This document shows, piece after piece, positions 34,423 through 43,893 of a DNA stretch of 64,000 nt. The position numbers and the translations under genes are program-made. The DNA is taken from assembly GCA_000436115.1 (NCBI GenBank), contig FR894525.1, forward strand, positions 10,150-74,149. Reading direction: 5' to 3'. Below the pieces are notes generated by a model. The model saw only the letters and a list, made by a program, of their open reading frames with translations. It ran no database searches and was not told the origin of the DNA. The number at the start of each line of letters is the position of its first letter. The first letter of the stretch is position 1. The stretch comes from Firmicutes bacterium CAG:534 (GTDB lineage Bacteria; Bacillota; Clostridia; Lachnospirales; Lachnospiraceae).

Positions 34423-34785
34423 ATGGCAAAAAATATTTTAATTGTGGATGATGCCGCATTCATGCGCATGATGATCAAGGACATTCTGACCAAGAACGGA
34501 TACAATGTAGTTGGCGAGGCAGAAAACGGTGCAAAGGCTTTTGAAAAATATAATGAGTTAAAGCCTGATCTTGTGCTGATGGATATTACCATGCCTGAGG
34601 TAGATGGAATTGCAGCCCTGAAGAAGATCAAAGGCGCAGATCCTTCAGCGACAGTTATTATGTGTTCAGCAATGGGACAGCAGGCAATGGTTATTGAGTC
34701 GATCCAGGCTGGCGCAAAAGATTTTATCGTAAAGCCTTTCCAGGCTGACCGTGTACTGGAAGCTGTAAAGAAGGTTATTGGCTAA
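34423..34785 (+). CDS. cheY: Chemotaxis response regulator CheY
   Basis: Phosphorylated CheY binds FliM/FliY and alters the rotation bias. The 120-residue single receiver domain has the acidic pair Asp9-Asp10, phospho-acceptor Asp54 (LVLMDITMP), Ser82 in place of the usual Thr, and Lys104 in FIVKPF. The Ser for Thr change is common and should be functional. It sits between fliY and fliO, next to its switch partners. Confidence 0.97.
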   Translation: MAKNILIVDDAAFMRMMIKDILTKNGYNVVGEAENGAKAFEKYNELKPDLVLMDITMPEVDGIAALKKIKGADPSATVIMCSAMGQQAMVIESIQAGAKDFIVKPFQADRVLEAVKKVIG

Positions 34786-34787
34786 AC

Positions 34788-35156
34788 ATGCTCCTTACAA
34801 TGACTACGAGGGCAGATAGTTACATTCAGTTTATTACCGTGCTGATTATCTTTGTGTTTGTGCTTGCGCTGACCTATGCAGTTACAAGGTGGATCGCCAG
34901 GTCTCAGAAGGAAAGCAGGGAATCAGGAAATCTTGAGATTATTGAAACCTGCAGGATCAGCACGAATAAATACCTTCAGATTGTCAGGGCGGGAGAAAAA
35001 TATCTTGTGATCGCCGTCGGCAAAGAGGAAGTGCATATGCTGGCCCAGCTTGACCCGGAAGAGATAAGGATCAGGCAGGAGGATGGTACGGCAGGCGTTA
35101 ATTTTGCCAGTGTACTTGAGAAGGTCAGAAAACTGAAGGAAAAAGAGAAGGACTGA
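34788..35156 (+). CDS. fliO: Flagellar export protein FliO (FliZ in Bacillus)
   Basis: FliO helps assemble the FliP ring. The 122-residue protein has one N-terminal membrane helix (about residues 12-31) and a cytosolic domain with LEIIETCRISTNKYLQIVRAG, typical of FliO. It follows cheY after only 2 bases. The very weak ribosome binding site suggests translational coupling. Confidence 0.88.
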   Translation: MLLTMTTRADSYIQFITVLIIFVFVLALTYAVTRWIARSQKESRESGNLEIIETCRISTNKYLQIVRAGEKYLVIAVGKEEVHMLAQLDPEEIRIRQEDGTAGVNFASVLEKVRKLKEKEKD

Positions 35157-35169
35157 AGGATAAGGCAGT

Positions 35170-36036
35170 ATGAGAAACAGCTTTGCCAATAAAAAAATAG
35201 GAAAATGGATATGCCTGCTGCTTATGGTGGGCATATTGTGTGTTATCCCCGGAAACAGCGCCCATGCAACCACTATTGATGACGGAGCAACGGGGGAAAC
35301 AACAACCAGAACCAATATAGAAGAGCCGGGAAGTGCGGAGAGCGGAGAAGATCTTCTTGACATGAATATTGCCAACAGCCTGACCATTACCCAAAGTGGA
35401 GATAACGGACAGGTAAATGGTACGCTGAAGATCCTGATCACGCTTACGCTGATTGCACTTGCACCGACTCTGCTTATCATGCTCACTTCATTTACGAAGG
35501 TGATCATTGTCCTGCATTTTACAAGAGCAGCGCTGAATACCCAAACAGCACCACCAAACCAGGTACTGATTGGGTTAGCTTTGTTTTTAACCTTTTTCAT
35601 TATGAAACCTACTTTGACAGAGGTTTACGATACGGCGGTAGTTCCCTTTGAGGAGGGAACGATCACCCAGGACGAGTTTTTTGAAAAGGGAATGGCGCCG
35701 CTTCGTGAGTTTATGTACGGGCAGACACAGACTGAGGATACCAGACTGTTTTTGGATATCAGCGGAGAAGAGTGGGATGGGACACTGGATGGGATTCCCT
35801 TATCGGTTCTGGTGCCTGCATTCATTATCGGACAGCTGCGGGAGGCCTTTATTATCGGCTTCATTATATATATTCCGTTTATTGTGATCGATATGGTGGT
35901 GGCATCCACTTTGATGAGTATGGGCATGATGATGCTGCCGCCTACAACCATTTCCATGCCTTTTAAGATCCTGCTGTTTGTGCTGGCGGACGGATGGAAT
36001 CTGGTGATCGCAAATTTAGTGAAAACCTTTTACTGA
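35170..36036 (+). CDS. fliP: Flagellar export gate protein FliP
   Basis: FliP builds the core of the export pore with FliQ and FliR. The 288-residue protein has a cleavable signal peptide (hydrophobic residues about 11-30), then four membrane helices. The conserved FTKVIIVLHFTRAAL and MPFKILLFVLADGWNL segments identify it. A ribosome binding site GAAGGATAAGG lies before the ATG. Confidence 0.96.
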   Translation: MRNSFANKKIGKWICLLLMVGILCVIPGNSAHATTIDDGATGETTTRTNIEEPGSAESGEDLLDMNIANSLTITQSGDNGQVNGTLKILITLTLIALAPTLLIMLTSFTKVIIVLHFTRAALNTQTAPPNQVLIGLALFLTFFIMKPTLTEVYDTAVVPFEEGTITQDEFFEKGMAPLREFMYGQTQTEDTRLFLDISGEEWDGTLDGIPLSVLVPAFIIGQLREAFIIGFIIYIPFIVIDMVVASTLMSMGMMMLPPTTISMPFKILLFVLADGWNLVIANLVKTFY

Positions 36037-36066
36037 TAAACCGGTTTGGAAAGGATGAGAGCAGTC

Positions 36067-36336
36067 ATGACGATTGATGAGGTTATAGCCATAGCAAATT
36101 CAGCGCTTTATCTGGTGATCAAGGTATCTGCACCAGTACTTTTGGTTTCCTTGGTAGTGGGACTGATTATCAGCATCTTCCAGACGGTTACTTCCATACA
36201 GGAGCAGACGCTGACATTTGTCCCTAAGATCATTGCAGTGTTTCTGGCGCTTATTGTGCTGGGAAACTGGATGCTCTCAGAGATGAGCGGATTTATGGTA
36301 ACTCTCTGGTCAGATTTTGCAAGATATGTAAGGTAG
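36067..36336 (+). CDS. fliQ: Flagellar export gate protein FliQ
   Basis: FliQ is a small two-helix subunit of the export gate. From ATG 36067 it is 89 residues, the exact usual length, starting MTIDEVIAIANSALYLVIK and containing SIFQTVTSIQEQTLTFVPK. In-frame starts at 36046 and 36055 exist, but only ATG 36067 leaves AAAGGA upstream at a workable distance. fliR follows 7 bases later. Confidence 0.95.
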   Translation: MTIDEVIAIANSALYLVIKVSAPVLLVSLVVGLIISIFQTVTSIQEQTLTFVPKIIAVFLALIVLGNWMLSEMSGFMVTLWSDFARYVR

Positions 36337-36343
36337 CTCTGCT

Positions 36344-37123
36344 ATGCTGAATTATAGCTTTACTTATACAGATCTGGAATATTTTCTGCTTGTGCTTATA
36401 AGAGTGAGCTGCTTCTTTTCAGTGGCCCCCTTTTTCAGTATGAGTAATACGCCAAGGCGCGTCCGGGTGGGACTGAGCGTTCTTGTCGCAGTGCTATTGT
36501 ATCAGGCCATACCGCACAGCAGCCTTTTCTACAATACGATCCTGGGATATTTTGTGATCGTGATGAAAGAGGCTCTGGTAGGGCTTCTGATTGGATTTGC
36601 AGCAAATCTGTGCTCCAGCGTGGTTTCCTTTGCGGGGCATATTGCAGATATGGAGATGGGGCTTTCCATGGCCAGCCTTTTGGATCCGGCAACCAAGGAA
36701 ACAGCAACCATTTCCGGTATTTATTATAATTATATGGTATTGCTGATGCTGATTATTTCCGGTATGCACCGGTATCTGATCAGAGCGCTTTCGGAGACTT
36801 ATACGCTGATCCCGGTTAACGGTGCAATTTTCGATGAGGAAAATCTGATGGCGGCGATCGGAGGCTTTATGGGAGATTATATCATCACCGGCTTTCGTAT
36901 CTGTCTTCCCATCTTTGCCGTGATGGTGATCTTAAATGCGGTTCTGGGGGTTCTTGCCAAGGTATCGCCCCAGCTGAATATGTTTGCAGTGGGTATTCAG
37001 ATGAAGGTGCTGGTTGGACTTAGCATTTTATTTCTTTCCACAGCAATGCTTCCGGGGGCCGCAGATATGGTCTACACCCAGATGAAGACCATGGTTGCTT
37101 CTTTTGTAGAGGCCATGATGTAA
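36344..37123 (+). CDS. fliR: Flagellar export gate protein FliR
   Basis: The 259-residue integral membrane protein has six or so hydrophobic segments and completes the FliPQR pore. It contains the family's RVRVGLSVLVAVLL and MKEALVGLLIGFAANL segments. It is followed by flhB after 6 bases, and the two are fused into one protein in some Clostridium species; here they are separate. Confidence 0.95.
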   Translation: MLNYSFTYTDLEYFLLVLIRVSCFFSVAPFFSMSNTPRRVRVGLSVLVAVLLYQAIPHSSLFYNTILGYFVIVMKEALVGLLIGFAANLCSSVVSFAGHIADMEMGLSMASLLDPATKETATISGIYYNYMVLLMLIISGMHRYLIRALSETYTLIPVNGAIFDEENLMAAIGGFMGDYIITGFRICLPIFAVMVILNAVLGVLAKVSPQLNMFAVGIQMKVLVGLSILFLSTAMLPGAADMVYTQMKTMVASFVEAMM

Positions 37124-37129
37124 GGGCTT

Positions 37130-38260
37130 ATGGAACAGAAATTGGAATTACGATTACAACTGAATCTGCAGTTCTTTGCCAAGGATGGACCGGGCGGAGA
37201 GAAAACAGAAGAGCCCACCTCCAAAAAGCTGGAGGATGCCCGGAAGGAAGGGCAGGTGGCAAAGAGCAAGGAGATTGGAAATGCGTTTGGAATTCTGGCT
37301 CTGTTTCTGATCCTGAAAATATATATTGGATCTATGGGAACCAGATTTTTGGAGCTGTTTTCGGCAGTGTACGGACAGATCCCCAGTATTTCCACCTTAT
37401 ATAGCGGCAATCTTCCCATTGCAGCGCTGCAGGTGCTGATAAAGAGCATGATGCTCCAAATGATTATCATTGCCGCTCCTATTTTCCTGGTAGGGGTTGT
37501 GGTGGCATTTGTCTGTGATGTGGCGCAGGTAAAGTGGCGTCCCACCTCCAAGCCCATGCAGCCCAAATTCAGCAAGCTGAATCCCATGAAAGGGTTTGCG
37601 AGGATCTTTTCCCCGGGTTCTCTGGTAGAGCTTTTAAAGTCGGTACTGAAGCTTGCTGTGATCGGTTACATGGTTTATTCCTATCTGAAAGGAAGGATCG
37701 GACAGATCTTCTTATTGTATGATATTTCCATCGGACAGGCTATCGAACTGATCGGGGATGTGGTGATCGAGCTGGGAATAAGGATCGCTGCGGTTTATAT
37801 GATCATAGCTATGCTGGATTATGCGTACCAGAAGTATAAGTTTAAGCAGGATATGAAAATGACCAAGCAGGAAGTAAAGGATGAATACAAAAATCAGGAA
37901 GGAGATCCGCAGGTAAAGGGAAAGCAGAAGCAGCGGATGCGGGAGGCTTCCATGCGGAGAATGATGCAGCAGCTTCCGGAAGCGGATGTGGTCATTACCA
38001 ACCCTACCCATTATGCGGTTGCCATCAAATACGATCCTGATAAATATGACGCTCCCTATGTGATTGCAAAAGGAGAAAACTATCTGGCACAGAGGATCAA
38101 GGATATTGCCAGAGACAATGAAATTGAAATTGTAGAAAATAAGCCGCTGGCCAGAATGCTGTATGCAAATGTGGAGATCGGAGGACTGGTTCCTCCCGAG
38201 CTTTACCAGGCGGTGGCAGAGGTACTTGCCTTTGTATATCATCTGAAGGGCAAGGTATAG
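37130..38260 (+). CDS. flhB: Flagellar export switch protein FlhB
   Basis: FlhB controls the order of substrate export. The 376-residue protein has four membrane helices and a cytosolic C-terminal domain that cleaves itself at NPTH (residues 291-294, in VVITNPTHYAVAIKY). The N-terminal GEKTEEPTSKKLEDARKEGQ is typical. Autocleavage lets FliK switch the gate from hook to filament substrates. Confidence 0.97.
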   Translation: MEQKLELRLQLNLQFFAKDGPGGEKTEEPTSKKLEDARKEGQVAKSKEIGNAFGILALFLILKIYIGSMGTRFLELFSAVYGQIPSISTLYSGNLPIAALQVLIKSMMLQMIIIAAPIFLVGVVVAFVCDVAQVKWRPTSKPMQPKFSKLNPMKGFARIFSPGSLVELLKSVLKLAVIGYMVYSYLKGRIGQIFLLYDISIGQAIELIGDVVIELGIRIAAVYMIIAMLDYAYQKYKFKQDMKMTKQEVKDEYKNQEGDPQVKGKQKQRMREASMRRMMQQLPEADVVITNPTHYAVAIKYDPDKYDAPYVIAKGENYLAQRIKDIARDNEIEIVENKPLARMLYANVEIGGLVPPELYQAVAEVLAFVYHLKGKV

Positions 38261-38282
38261 AAGAAAGGGAAAGGAGGAGAAC

Positions 38283-40316
38283 ATGAAAAAAGCAGATATC
38301 GGTGTTGCAGCTTATGTGCTCGCAGCGTTTATCATGATGATCATTCCTATTCCCAACGGCCTGCTGGATGTGCTCCTTGCATGTAATCTGGCTATGGCCT
38401 TTACGATTTTATTTGGAACCATGTTTGCCAAGGAAGTACTGGACATGTCCTTCTTCCCCACCATGCTTTTGTTTACCACGATCTTCAGGATTTCCCTGAA
38501 TATTTCATCTACCAGACTGATCCTTACTACAGGGGATCCGGGACAGGTGGTCACAACCTTCGGAAGCTATGTAGGCGGCGGCGACCTGATCGTTGGATGC
38601 GTTGTATTCATCATTTTGATCATCGTACAGTTTATGGTAATCAACAAAGGTTCCGAGCGTGTAGCAGAAGTAACTGCCAGATTTACGCTGGATGCTATGC
38701 CGGGTAAACAGATGGCCATTGATGCCGACCTGAATACCGGAGCCATTACTGATGCGGAAGCAAAGCGGAGAAGAGACAAGATTCAGGAAGAATCCAGTTT
38801 CTTCGGTTCCATGGATGGTGCGGTTAAGTACGTAAAGGGAGATGCCGCTGCGGGCCTTATCATTACCGTGGTAAACGTTGTAGGCGGTATTGCAATGGGC
38901 GTCCTAAGACAGGGAATGGACTTTAATTCCGCCCTTAATAAATATGTGATCCTGACCATTGGTGACGGACTTGTGAGCCAGCTGCCGTCGCTTTTGATCT
39001 CACTTTCCACAGGTATTCTTGTGACGAAGGGCTCCAAGGATGCAGATTTTGGAACCGTACTGGTAAGCCAGCTCTTTGGCGTGCCTAAGGTTCTGTATCT
39101 GGTAGGCGGTATTATCGCAGGACTTGGAGTGGTAACGCCTTTCCCTACGCTTATCTTTTTAGCGCTTGGCATGGTCTTTATCGTGACGGGGCGCAACATT
39201 GCAGGAACCATTGAAACGGCGCAGATTGAAAATGAAGTAGGAGCAGAAGAGGCGGCAGCCGAGGAGATCAGGCAGCCGGAGAATGTAAATACGCTGCTGC
39301 AGGTGGATCCTATTGAACTGGAATTTGGATACGGCATTATTCCCCTTGCAGATGTAAATCAGGGAGGAGATCTGCTGGATCGTGTGGTAATGATCAGGCG
39401 GCAGATCGCCCTGGAGCTTGGTACAGTGGTGCCGATCATCAGACTGCGAGATAATATTCAGCTCAATCCCAATCAGTATATTATTAAGATCAAGGGAATC
39501 CAGGTCAGCGAAGGAGAAATTTTATTTGACCATTACATGGCCATGAACCCCGGATATGTGGAAGAGGAAATCACAGGAATTCCTACCTTTGAGCCTTCTT
39601 TCCATCTTCCTGCCATCTGGATCACGGAGGGACAGAGAGAACGTGCGGAGAGCCTGGGCTACACGGTAGTAGATCCCCCTTCCATTATTGCAACCCATTT
39701 AACGGAGATCATCAGGCAGTATATTTCCGAACTGCTTACCAGACAGGATGTGCAGAATCTGGTTAACAACCTGAAAGAAACCAATCCTTCCCTTGTAGAG
39801 GAGCTTACGCCTAAGCTTCTGGGACTTGGTGAGATCCAGAAGGTATTACAAAATCTGCTCAGGGAAGGAATTTCCATCCGGGATCTTTTGACGATCTTTG
39901 AAACCCTGGCTGATTATGCTTCCACAACGAGAGATACGGATATTCTGACGGAATATGTGCGTCAGAGCCTGAAGCGGGCGATTTCCAGCAAATTTTTCCC
40001 GGCAAATGAGACAACCAGTGTGATTACCTTAGATCCAAAGCTGGAACAGGAGATCATGGCAAGTGTGAAGCAGACGGAAACAGGAGCGTACCTTACACTT
40101 GATCCGGAGAGAACCAAAGCAATCATGAAATCTGTGGGAAACGAGATTTCCAAGCTGGAAAATCTTGGGAAAAATCCCATTATTGTAACTTCGCCTATTG
40201 TGCGTATGTATTTTAAGAGACTTACGGAAGATTATTACAAGGATCTGATTGTGGTGTCCTACAATGAAATTGAGAACAACATTGAACTGCAGTCGGTAGG
40301 GATGGTGACAGCATGA
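38283..40316 (+). CDS. flhA: Flagellar export platform protein FlhA
   Basis: FlhA forms the nonameric ring under the export gate. The 677-residue protein has eight N-terminal membrane helices (to about residue 320), the conserved FHIPEP-family segment with RVAEVTARFTLDAMPGKQMA, and a four-domain cytosolic part. A ribosome binding site AAAGGAGGA precedes the ATG. Its stop overlaps the flhF start (ATGA). Confidence 0.97.
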   Translation: MKKADIGVAAYVLAAFIMMIIPIPNGLLDVLLACNLAMAFTILFGTMFAKEVLDMSFFPTMLLFTTIFRISLNISSTRLILTTGDPGQVVTTFGSYVGGGDLIVGCVVFIILIIVQFMVINKGSERVAEVTARFTLDAMPGKQMAIDADLNTGAITDAEAKRRRDKIQEESSFFGSMDGAVKYVKGDAAAGLIITVVNVVGGIAMGVLRQGMDFNSALNKYVILTIGDGLVSQLPSLLISLSTGILVTKGSKDADFGTVLVSQLFGVPKVLYLVGGIIAGLGVVTPFPTLIFLALGMVFIVTGRNIAGTIETAQIENEVGAEEAAAEEIRQPENVNTLLQVDPIELEFGYGIIPLADVNQGGDLLDRVVMIRRQIALELGTVVPIIRLRDNIQLNPNQYIIKIKGIQVSEGEILFDHYMAMNPGYVEEEITGIPTFEPSFHLPAIWITEGQRERAESLGYTVVDPPSIIATHLTEIIRQYISELLTRQDVQNLVNNLKETNPSLVEELTPKLLGLGEIQKVLQNLLREGISIRDLLTIFETLADYASTTRDTDILTEYVRQSLKRAISSKFFPANETTSVITLDPKLEQEIMASVKQTETGAYLTLDPERTKAIMKSVGNEISKLENLGKNPIIVTSPIVRMYFKRLTEDYYKDLIVVSYNEIENNIELQSVGMVTA

Positions 40317-41548
40317 TAATCAAGAAATTTCAGGCAAAAACGGAGGCGGAAGCCGTAGAAAATGCAAAGAAGGAACTGGGAGAAAACGTCGTGATCATGA
40401 ATGTCCGCAGCGTGAAGCGGAAAGGTCTTTTCAGCTTTTTGTTCCCACAGATGACGGAGATCACGGTGGCCCTTGAGGACGATCCCCAGCGTCTTGCCAA
40501 GAAGGAAGAACCAATCATAAATACCATTCCGGTAAAGAGGCCGGAAACTGCTTTTTCCCCTCTTATGGGAAGCGGAAGTGCGCAGGAAGAGAAGCCGGAA
40601 GCCAAAGAAAGCAGCGCTATTGAAGAGAAGCTGGACAGCCTTCACTCCCTGTTAGAGCAGCAGCTCCAAAAGCCGGACAAGGATCGTCAGGAGGAAGGGG
40701 ATGCAGAGGAGGCTCAAAGAGACAAAGAGGAAGACAGCGTAAGCAGCGAAATGGATCGTTTCCTGCGTCTCCTTTATAATACCATGCTGGAGAATGAGGT
40801 ACATGAGCAGTATGCAAATCAGATCATAGAGGAAGCGGAAAAGGTCAACAAGCCCGGGATGCCCATTGATTATGTGCTTGCAAACGTTTATCAGAAGATG
40901 ATCCTGAAATTTGGAAAGCCGGCTGGGATCCAGCCCGGGGAAAACGGGCCAAGGCTCGTTTTCTTTGTAGGACCTACCGGCGTGGGAAAAACAACCACCA
41001 TTGCCAAAATTGCCTCACGGTTCAGTGTGGAGGGCAGCAAAAAGGTGGCGCTTCTTACAGCAGATACCTATCGAATTGCAGCAGCAGAGCAGCTCCGCAC
41101 CTATGCTAATATTTTGGAGGTTCCGTTCAGAGTAGTCTATTCGCCGGAGGAAGTAGTCAAGGCCTATGAGGATTACAAGGACTATGATTACATTATGGTA
41201 GATACGGCAGGACATTCCTACCAGAACGAGACCCAGCGGAAGGCAGTGGAAGAATTTCTGCATGCCGTAAAGGATACGGCGCAGCAGGATGTATTCCTTG
41301 TTCTGTCAGCCACGACCAAATATAAGGATCTGCTGAAGATTGCAGATGCCTATTCAGAGATTACAGATTATAAACTGATCTTTACCAAATTGGATGAAAC
41401 CGCATATTTAGGAAATCTCTTAAATCTGCGGCTGCATACAGGAGCACAGCTTTCTTATGTGACCTGCGGGCAGAACGTACCGGACGATATTGAAAACTTT
41501 AATCCTCAAAAGACGGTAAAGCTTCTTTTAGGAGGAAAAAAGAACTGA
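40313..41548 (+). CDS. flhF: SRP-like GTPase FlhF
   Basis: FlhF sets where flagella are placed. The 411-residue protein has a basic N-terminal domain with MIIKKFQAKTEAEA, a variable acidic linker (about 85-150), an N-domain, and the G domain with P-loop GPTGVGKTT (220-228), ADTYRIAAAEQL and DTAGHSYQN. It overlaps flhA by 4 bases, so translation is coupled. FlhG, its regulator, is next. Confidence 0.95.
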   Translation: MIIKKFQAKTEAEAVENAKKELGENVVIMNVRSVKRKGLFSFLFPQMTEITVALEDDPQRLAKKEEPIINTIPVKRPETAFSPLMGSGSAQEEKPEAKESSAIEEKLDSLHSLLEQQLQKPDKDRQEEGDAEEAQRDKEEDSVSSEMDRFLRLLYNTMLENEVHEQYANQIIEEAEKVNKPGMPIDYVLANVYQKMILKFGKPAGIQPGENGPRLVFFVGPTGVGKTTTIAKIASRFSVEGSKKVALLTADTYRIAAAEQLRTYANILEVPFRVVYSPEEVVKAYEDYKDYDYIMVDTAGHSYQNETQRKAVEEFLHAVKDTAQQDVFLVLSATTKYKDLLKIADAYSEITDYKLIFTKLDETAYLGNLLNLRLHTGAQLSYVTCGQNVPDDIENFNPQKTVKLLLGGKKN

Positions 41549-41580
41549 TATACATTTGATGAGAAAGGCGCAGCTAGCAT

Positions 41581-42462
41581 ATGGATCAGGCACAACAACT
41601 TAGAAATATAATCAAAGCCGGAAATACCACCTATAACAGACCCCTTGCCAGGATCATAACCGTGACCAGCGGAAAGGGAGGCGTAGGAAAATCAAATACG
41701 GCCATTAATCTTGCAATCCAATTTCGGAAAGAGGGGAAAAGGGTCATTATTCTTGATGCGGATTTTGGGCTTGCAAATATTGAAATTATGTTTGGTGCGG
41801 TTCCGAAGCATAATCTGAGCGATCTGATCTACCAGGGAAAGAGCATGAAGGAGATCATTACCTGGGGCCCCATGGAAGTAGGATTTATTTCCGGCGGATC
41901 CGGGATTGCCGGACTTTCCAATCTGGGCAGAGAGCATCTGAACTGTATCATCAAAAATCTTTCGGAACTTGATACCATTGCAGATGTGGTGATCATTGAT
42001 ACGGCGGCAGGCATTGCAGATGCAGTGCTGGAGTTTTTGGTTGCCAGTGGGGAAATTTTGCTGGTCACTACGCCGGAGCCCACATCCATTACGGATTCTT
42101 ATTCCCTCTTAAAGGCGTTGTCCGGGCATCCGAGATTTTCCGGCCAGGCCACACAGGTGAAGATGATCGCCAATAAGGTTGGCAGCAAAGAAGAAGGAAA
42201 AATGCTTTATGATAAGCTGAACGTTGTGGTAAGCAGATACCTGCAGGTGCCGTTTTCCTATCTGGGTGCGGTTCCCCAGGATCTCGAACTGTCAAAGGCC
42301 GTTATGCGCCAGATGCCGGTATCCATGCAGGCGCCTTCTTCCAGGGCAGCCCAGGCATATGAAGAACTGGCAGCAAAGCTTTTAAATAAGGAAGCGGAAC
42401 AAAGTGTGGCAAAAAGAGGAATGGCCGCCTTTTTTTCGCATATGATTTCAGGGAAACGATAA
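41581..42462 (+). CDS. flhG: MinD-like ATPase FlhG (YlxH)
   Basis: FlhG activates the FlhF GTPase and limits flagellar number or placement. The 293-residue protein has a short N-terminal activator-like segment (MDQAQQLRNI), then a deviant Walker A GKGGVGKS (31-38). DADFGLANIE and DTAAGI complete the MinD/ParA core. The C-terminal 30 residues form a likely membrane-targeting helix. Confidence 0.95.
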   Translation: MDQAQQLRNIIKAGNTTYNRPLARIITVTSGKGGVGKSNTAINLAIQFRKEGKRVIILDADFGLANIEIMFGAVPKHNLSDLIYQGKSMKEIITWGPMEVGFISGGSGIAGLSNLGREHLNCIIKNLSELDTIADVVIIDTAAGIADAVLEFLVASGEILLVTTPEPTSITDSYSLLKALSGHPRFSGQATQVKMIANKVGSKEEGKMLYDKLNVVVSRYLQVPFSYLGAVPQDLELSKAVMRQMPVSMQAPSSRAAQAYEELAAKLLNKEAEQSVAKRGMAAFFSHMISGKR

Positions 42463-42477
42463 GCAAGGAGGGAAAAT

Positions 42478-43203
42478 ATGCTTTCACAATATGTGATGCC
42501 GGGAAACAGAATTGAAATGCAAACGGTCGGACGCATGAAATATGCGGACGAAGCAGAAAAAAAGAAAGTATATTTAAGCAGCGTATGTGATATTTTGTCA
42601 GAGGACCAGCTGGAAATATCCATGCCTGTAGAAAAGTCAAAGCTGATCCTGCTTCCCGTGGGAGCGGAGTTTGATATGTATTTTTATACCGGAGCAGGGC
42701 TGTATCAGTGCTTTGCCAAGGTAATCGACAGATATAAGTCCAATAACCAGTTTATTCTGCTGATGGAGCTGACCAGTAACCTGAGGAAGTTCCAGCGCAG
42801 GGAGTATTACAGATTAAGCTGCGCCTTGGAGATGGATTCCAGGCCTCTTGAGCAGGAAGAGGTGGATGCGGTGCAGGGGAAGAACAATTATCTGGTACCC
42901 GGACTTCCCTTAAAGCGCAGCGTAATCGTGGATATCAGCGGCGGGGGGATCCGGTTTGTGGGAGATTACGCTTATGAACCCGACAGCCTGATCTGCTGCA
43001 AATATCATCTTGTAAATGAAGGAAAATCTAAGGAATATACGCTGGTATCAAAGATTTTGTCTGTCAGGGAGCTGCCTGACAGGGAGGGGCTCTATGAACA
43101 CCGGGCGCAGTATATCAATATCGATACCCTGGATCGGGAAGAGATCATTCGGTTTATTTTTGAAGAAGAAAGAAAGCATCGAAAAAAAGAAAAAGGTTTG
43201 TGA
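42478..43203 (+). CDS. PilZ/YcgR-type c-di-GMP effector (flagellar brake)
   Basis: The 241-residue protein has a YcgR-like N-terminal domain and a PilZ domain. The c-di-GMP-binding motifs are intact: R-x3-R at Arg108-Arg112 in QRREYYRLS, and D-x-S-x2-G at Asp152-Gly157 in VDISGGGIRF. By analogy with YcgR, DgrA and MotI it would slow or disengage the motor when c-di-GMP is high. It is placed between flhG and cheB inside the operon. The C-terminus is strongly basic. Confidence 0.88.
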   Translation: MLSQYVMPGNRIEMQTVGRMKYADEAEKKKVYLSSVCDILSEDQLEISMPVEKSKLILLPVGAEFDMYFYTGAGLYQCFAKVIDRYKSNNQFILLMELTSNLRKFQRREYYRLSCALEMDSRPLEQEEVDAVQGKNNYLVPGLPLKRSVIVDISGGGIRFVGDYAYEPDSLICCKYHLVNEGKSKEYTLVSKILSVRELPDREGLYEHRAQYINIDTLDREEIIRFIFEEERKHRKKEKGL

Positions 43204-43237
43204 GTGATTACTTTGCACGCATGCGAAGAATAAAGTG

Positions 43238-43246
43238 TGCTATACT
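43238..43246 (+). promoter_or_regulatory. Candidate extended -10 internal promoter before cheB
   Basis: TGCTATACT matches the extended -10 form TGnTATAAT with one mismatch. The -35 region is poor. It lies in the 77-base gap before cheB, larger than most gaps in this operon, so it may give extra expression of the chemotaxis genes. Confidence 0.35.
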
Positions 43247-43280
43247 AAAACCATATTAATCCAGTGGATGGAGAAAAGAT

Positions 43281-43892
43281 ATGGCTATTATAAAGGCTGA
43301 AGAAAAAATGACTGGAAAAAAAATAGTTGCCATAGCAAGCTCAACAGGAGGACCCAAGGCACTTCAGGTCCTAATCCCGCTGCTGCCGCAGAATTTAGCG
43401 GCGCCGGTGCTGATCGTTCAGCATATGCCGGCAGGCTTTACAGAGGCACTTGCGGGCAGACTGAATAATCTGAGTCCGCTTTCCGTTAAGGAAGCGGCAG
43501 AGGGCGACATTCTGATGCCGGGATGTGCCTATCTGGCAAGAGGAGGCAGGCACATGCTTGTTTCAAGAACCGGAACAAAGCATGTGATCCGCTATTCGGA
43601 CGAGCCTCCCAGGGAGGGAGTAAGACCCTGTGCCAATTATATGTATGAATCGTTGGCAAAAAGCGGATATGAGGAAGTGGTCTGTGCAGTCCTTACCGGC
43701 ATGGGAGCGGATGGCACGGCAGGCATCAAGTATCTGGCAGATTACAAAAAACTGACGGTTTTGGCACAGAGTGAAGAAACCTGCGCAGTATACGGAATGC
43801 CCAGGAGTATTGTACTTGCAGGACTGGCAAAAAAAGGACAGTCATTAGAACAAATAGCACAGGAAATCATTAAGAACGTGGGGGTAAATTAA
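43281..43892 (+). CDS. cheB: Protein-glutamate methylesterase CheB, catalytic domain only
   Basis: CheB removes methyl groups from chemoreceptors. The 203-residue protein has the full catalytic domain: Ser21 in ASSTGGP, His48 in QHMP and Asp144 in MGADG. The receiver domain that normally precedes it (about 140 residues) is missing, and the 77 bases upstream cannot encode it. CheA phosphorylation therefore cannot act on it directly. Nothing points to a frameshift. cheR is absent from the window. Confidence 0.9.
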   Translation: MAIIKAEEKMTGKKIVAIASSTGGPKALQVLIPLLPQNLAAPVLIVQHMPAGFTEALAGRLNNLSPLSVKEAAEGDILMPGCAYLARGGRHMLVSRTGTKHVIRYSDEPPREGVRPCANYMYESLAKSGYEEVVCAVLTGMGADGTAGIKYLADYKKLTVLAQSEETCAVYGMPRSIVLAGLAKKGQSLEQIAQEIIKNVGVN

Positions 43893-43893
43893 G

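Noticed and set aside
43203..43281. Frameshifted receiver domain upstream of cheB
   Set aside because: Only 77 bases lie between the PilZ gene and cheB, far too few for a receiver domain, and the PilZ gene itself is complete.
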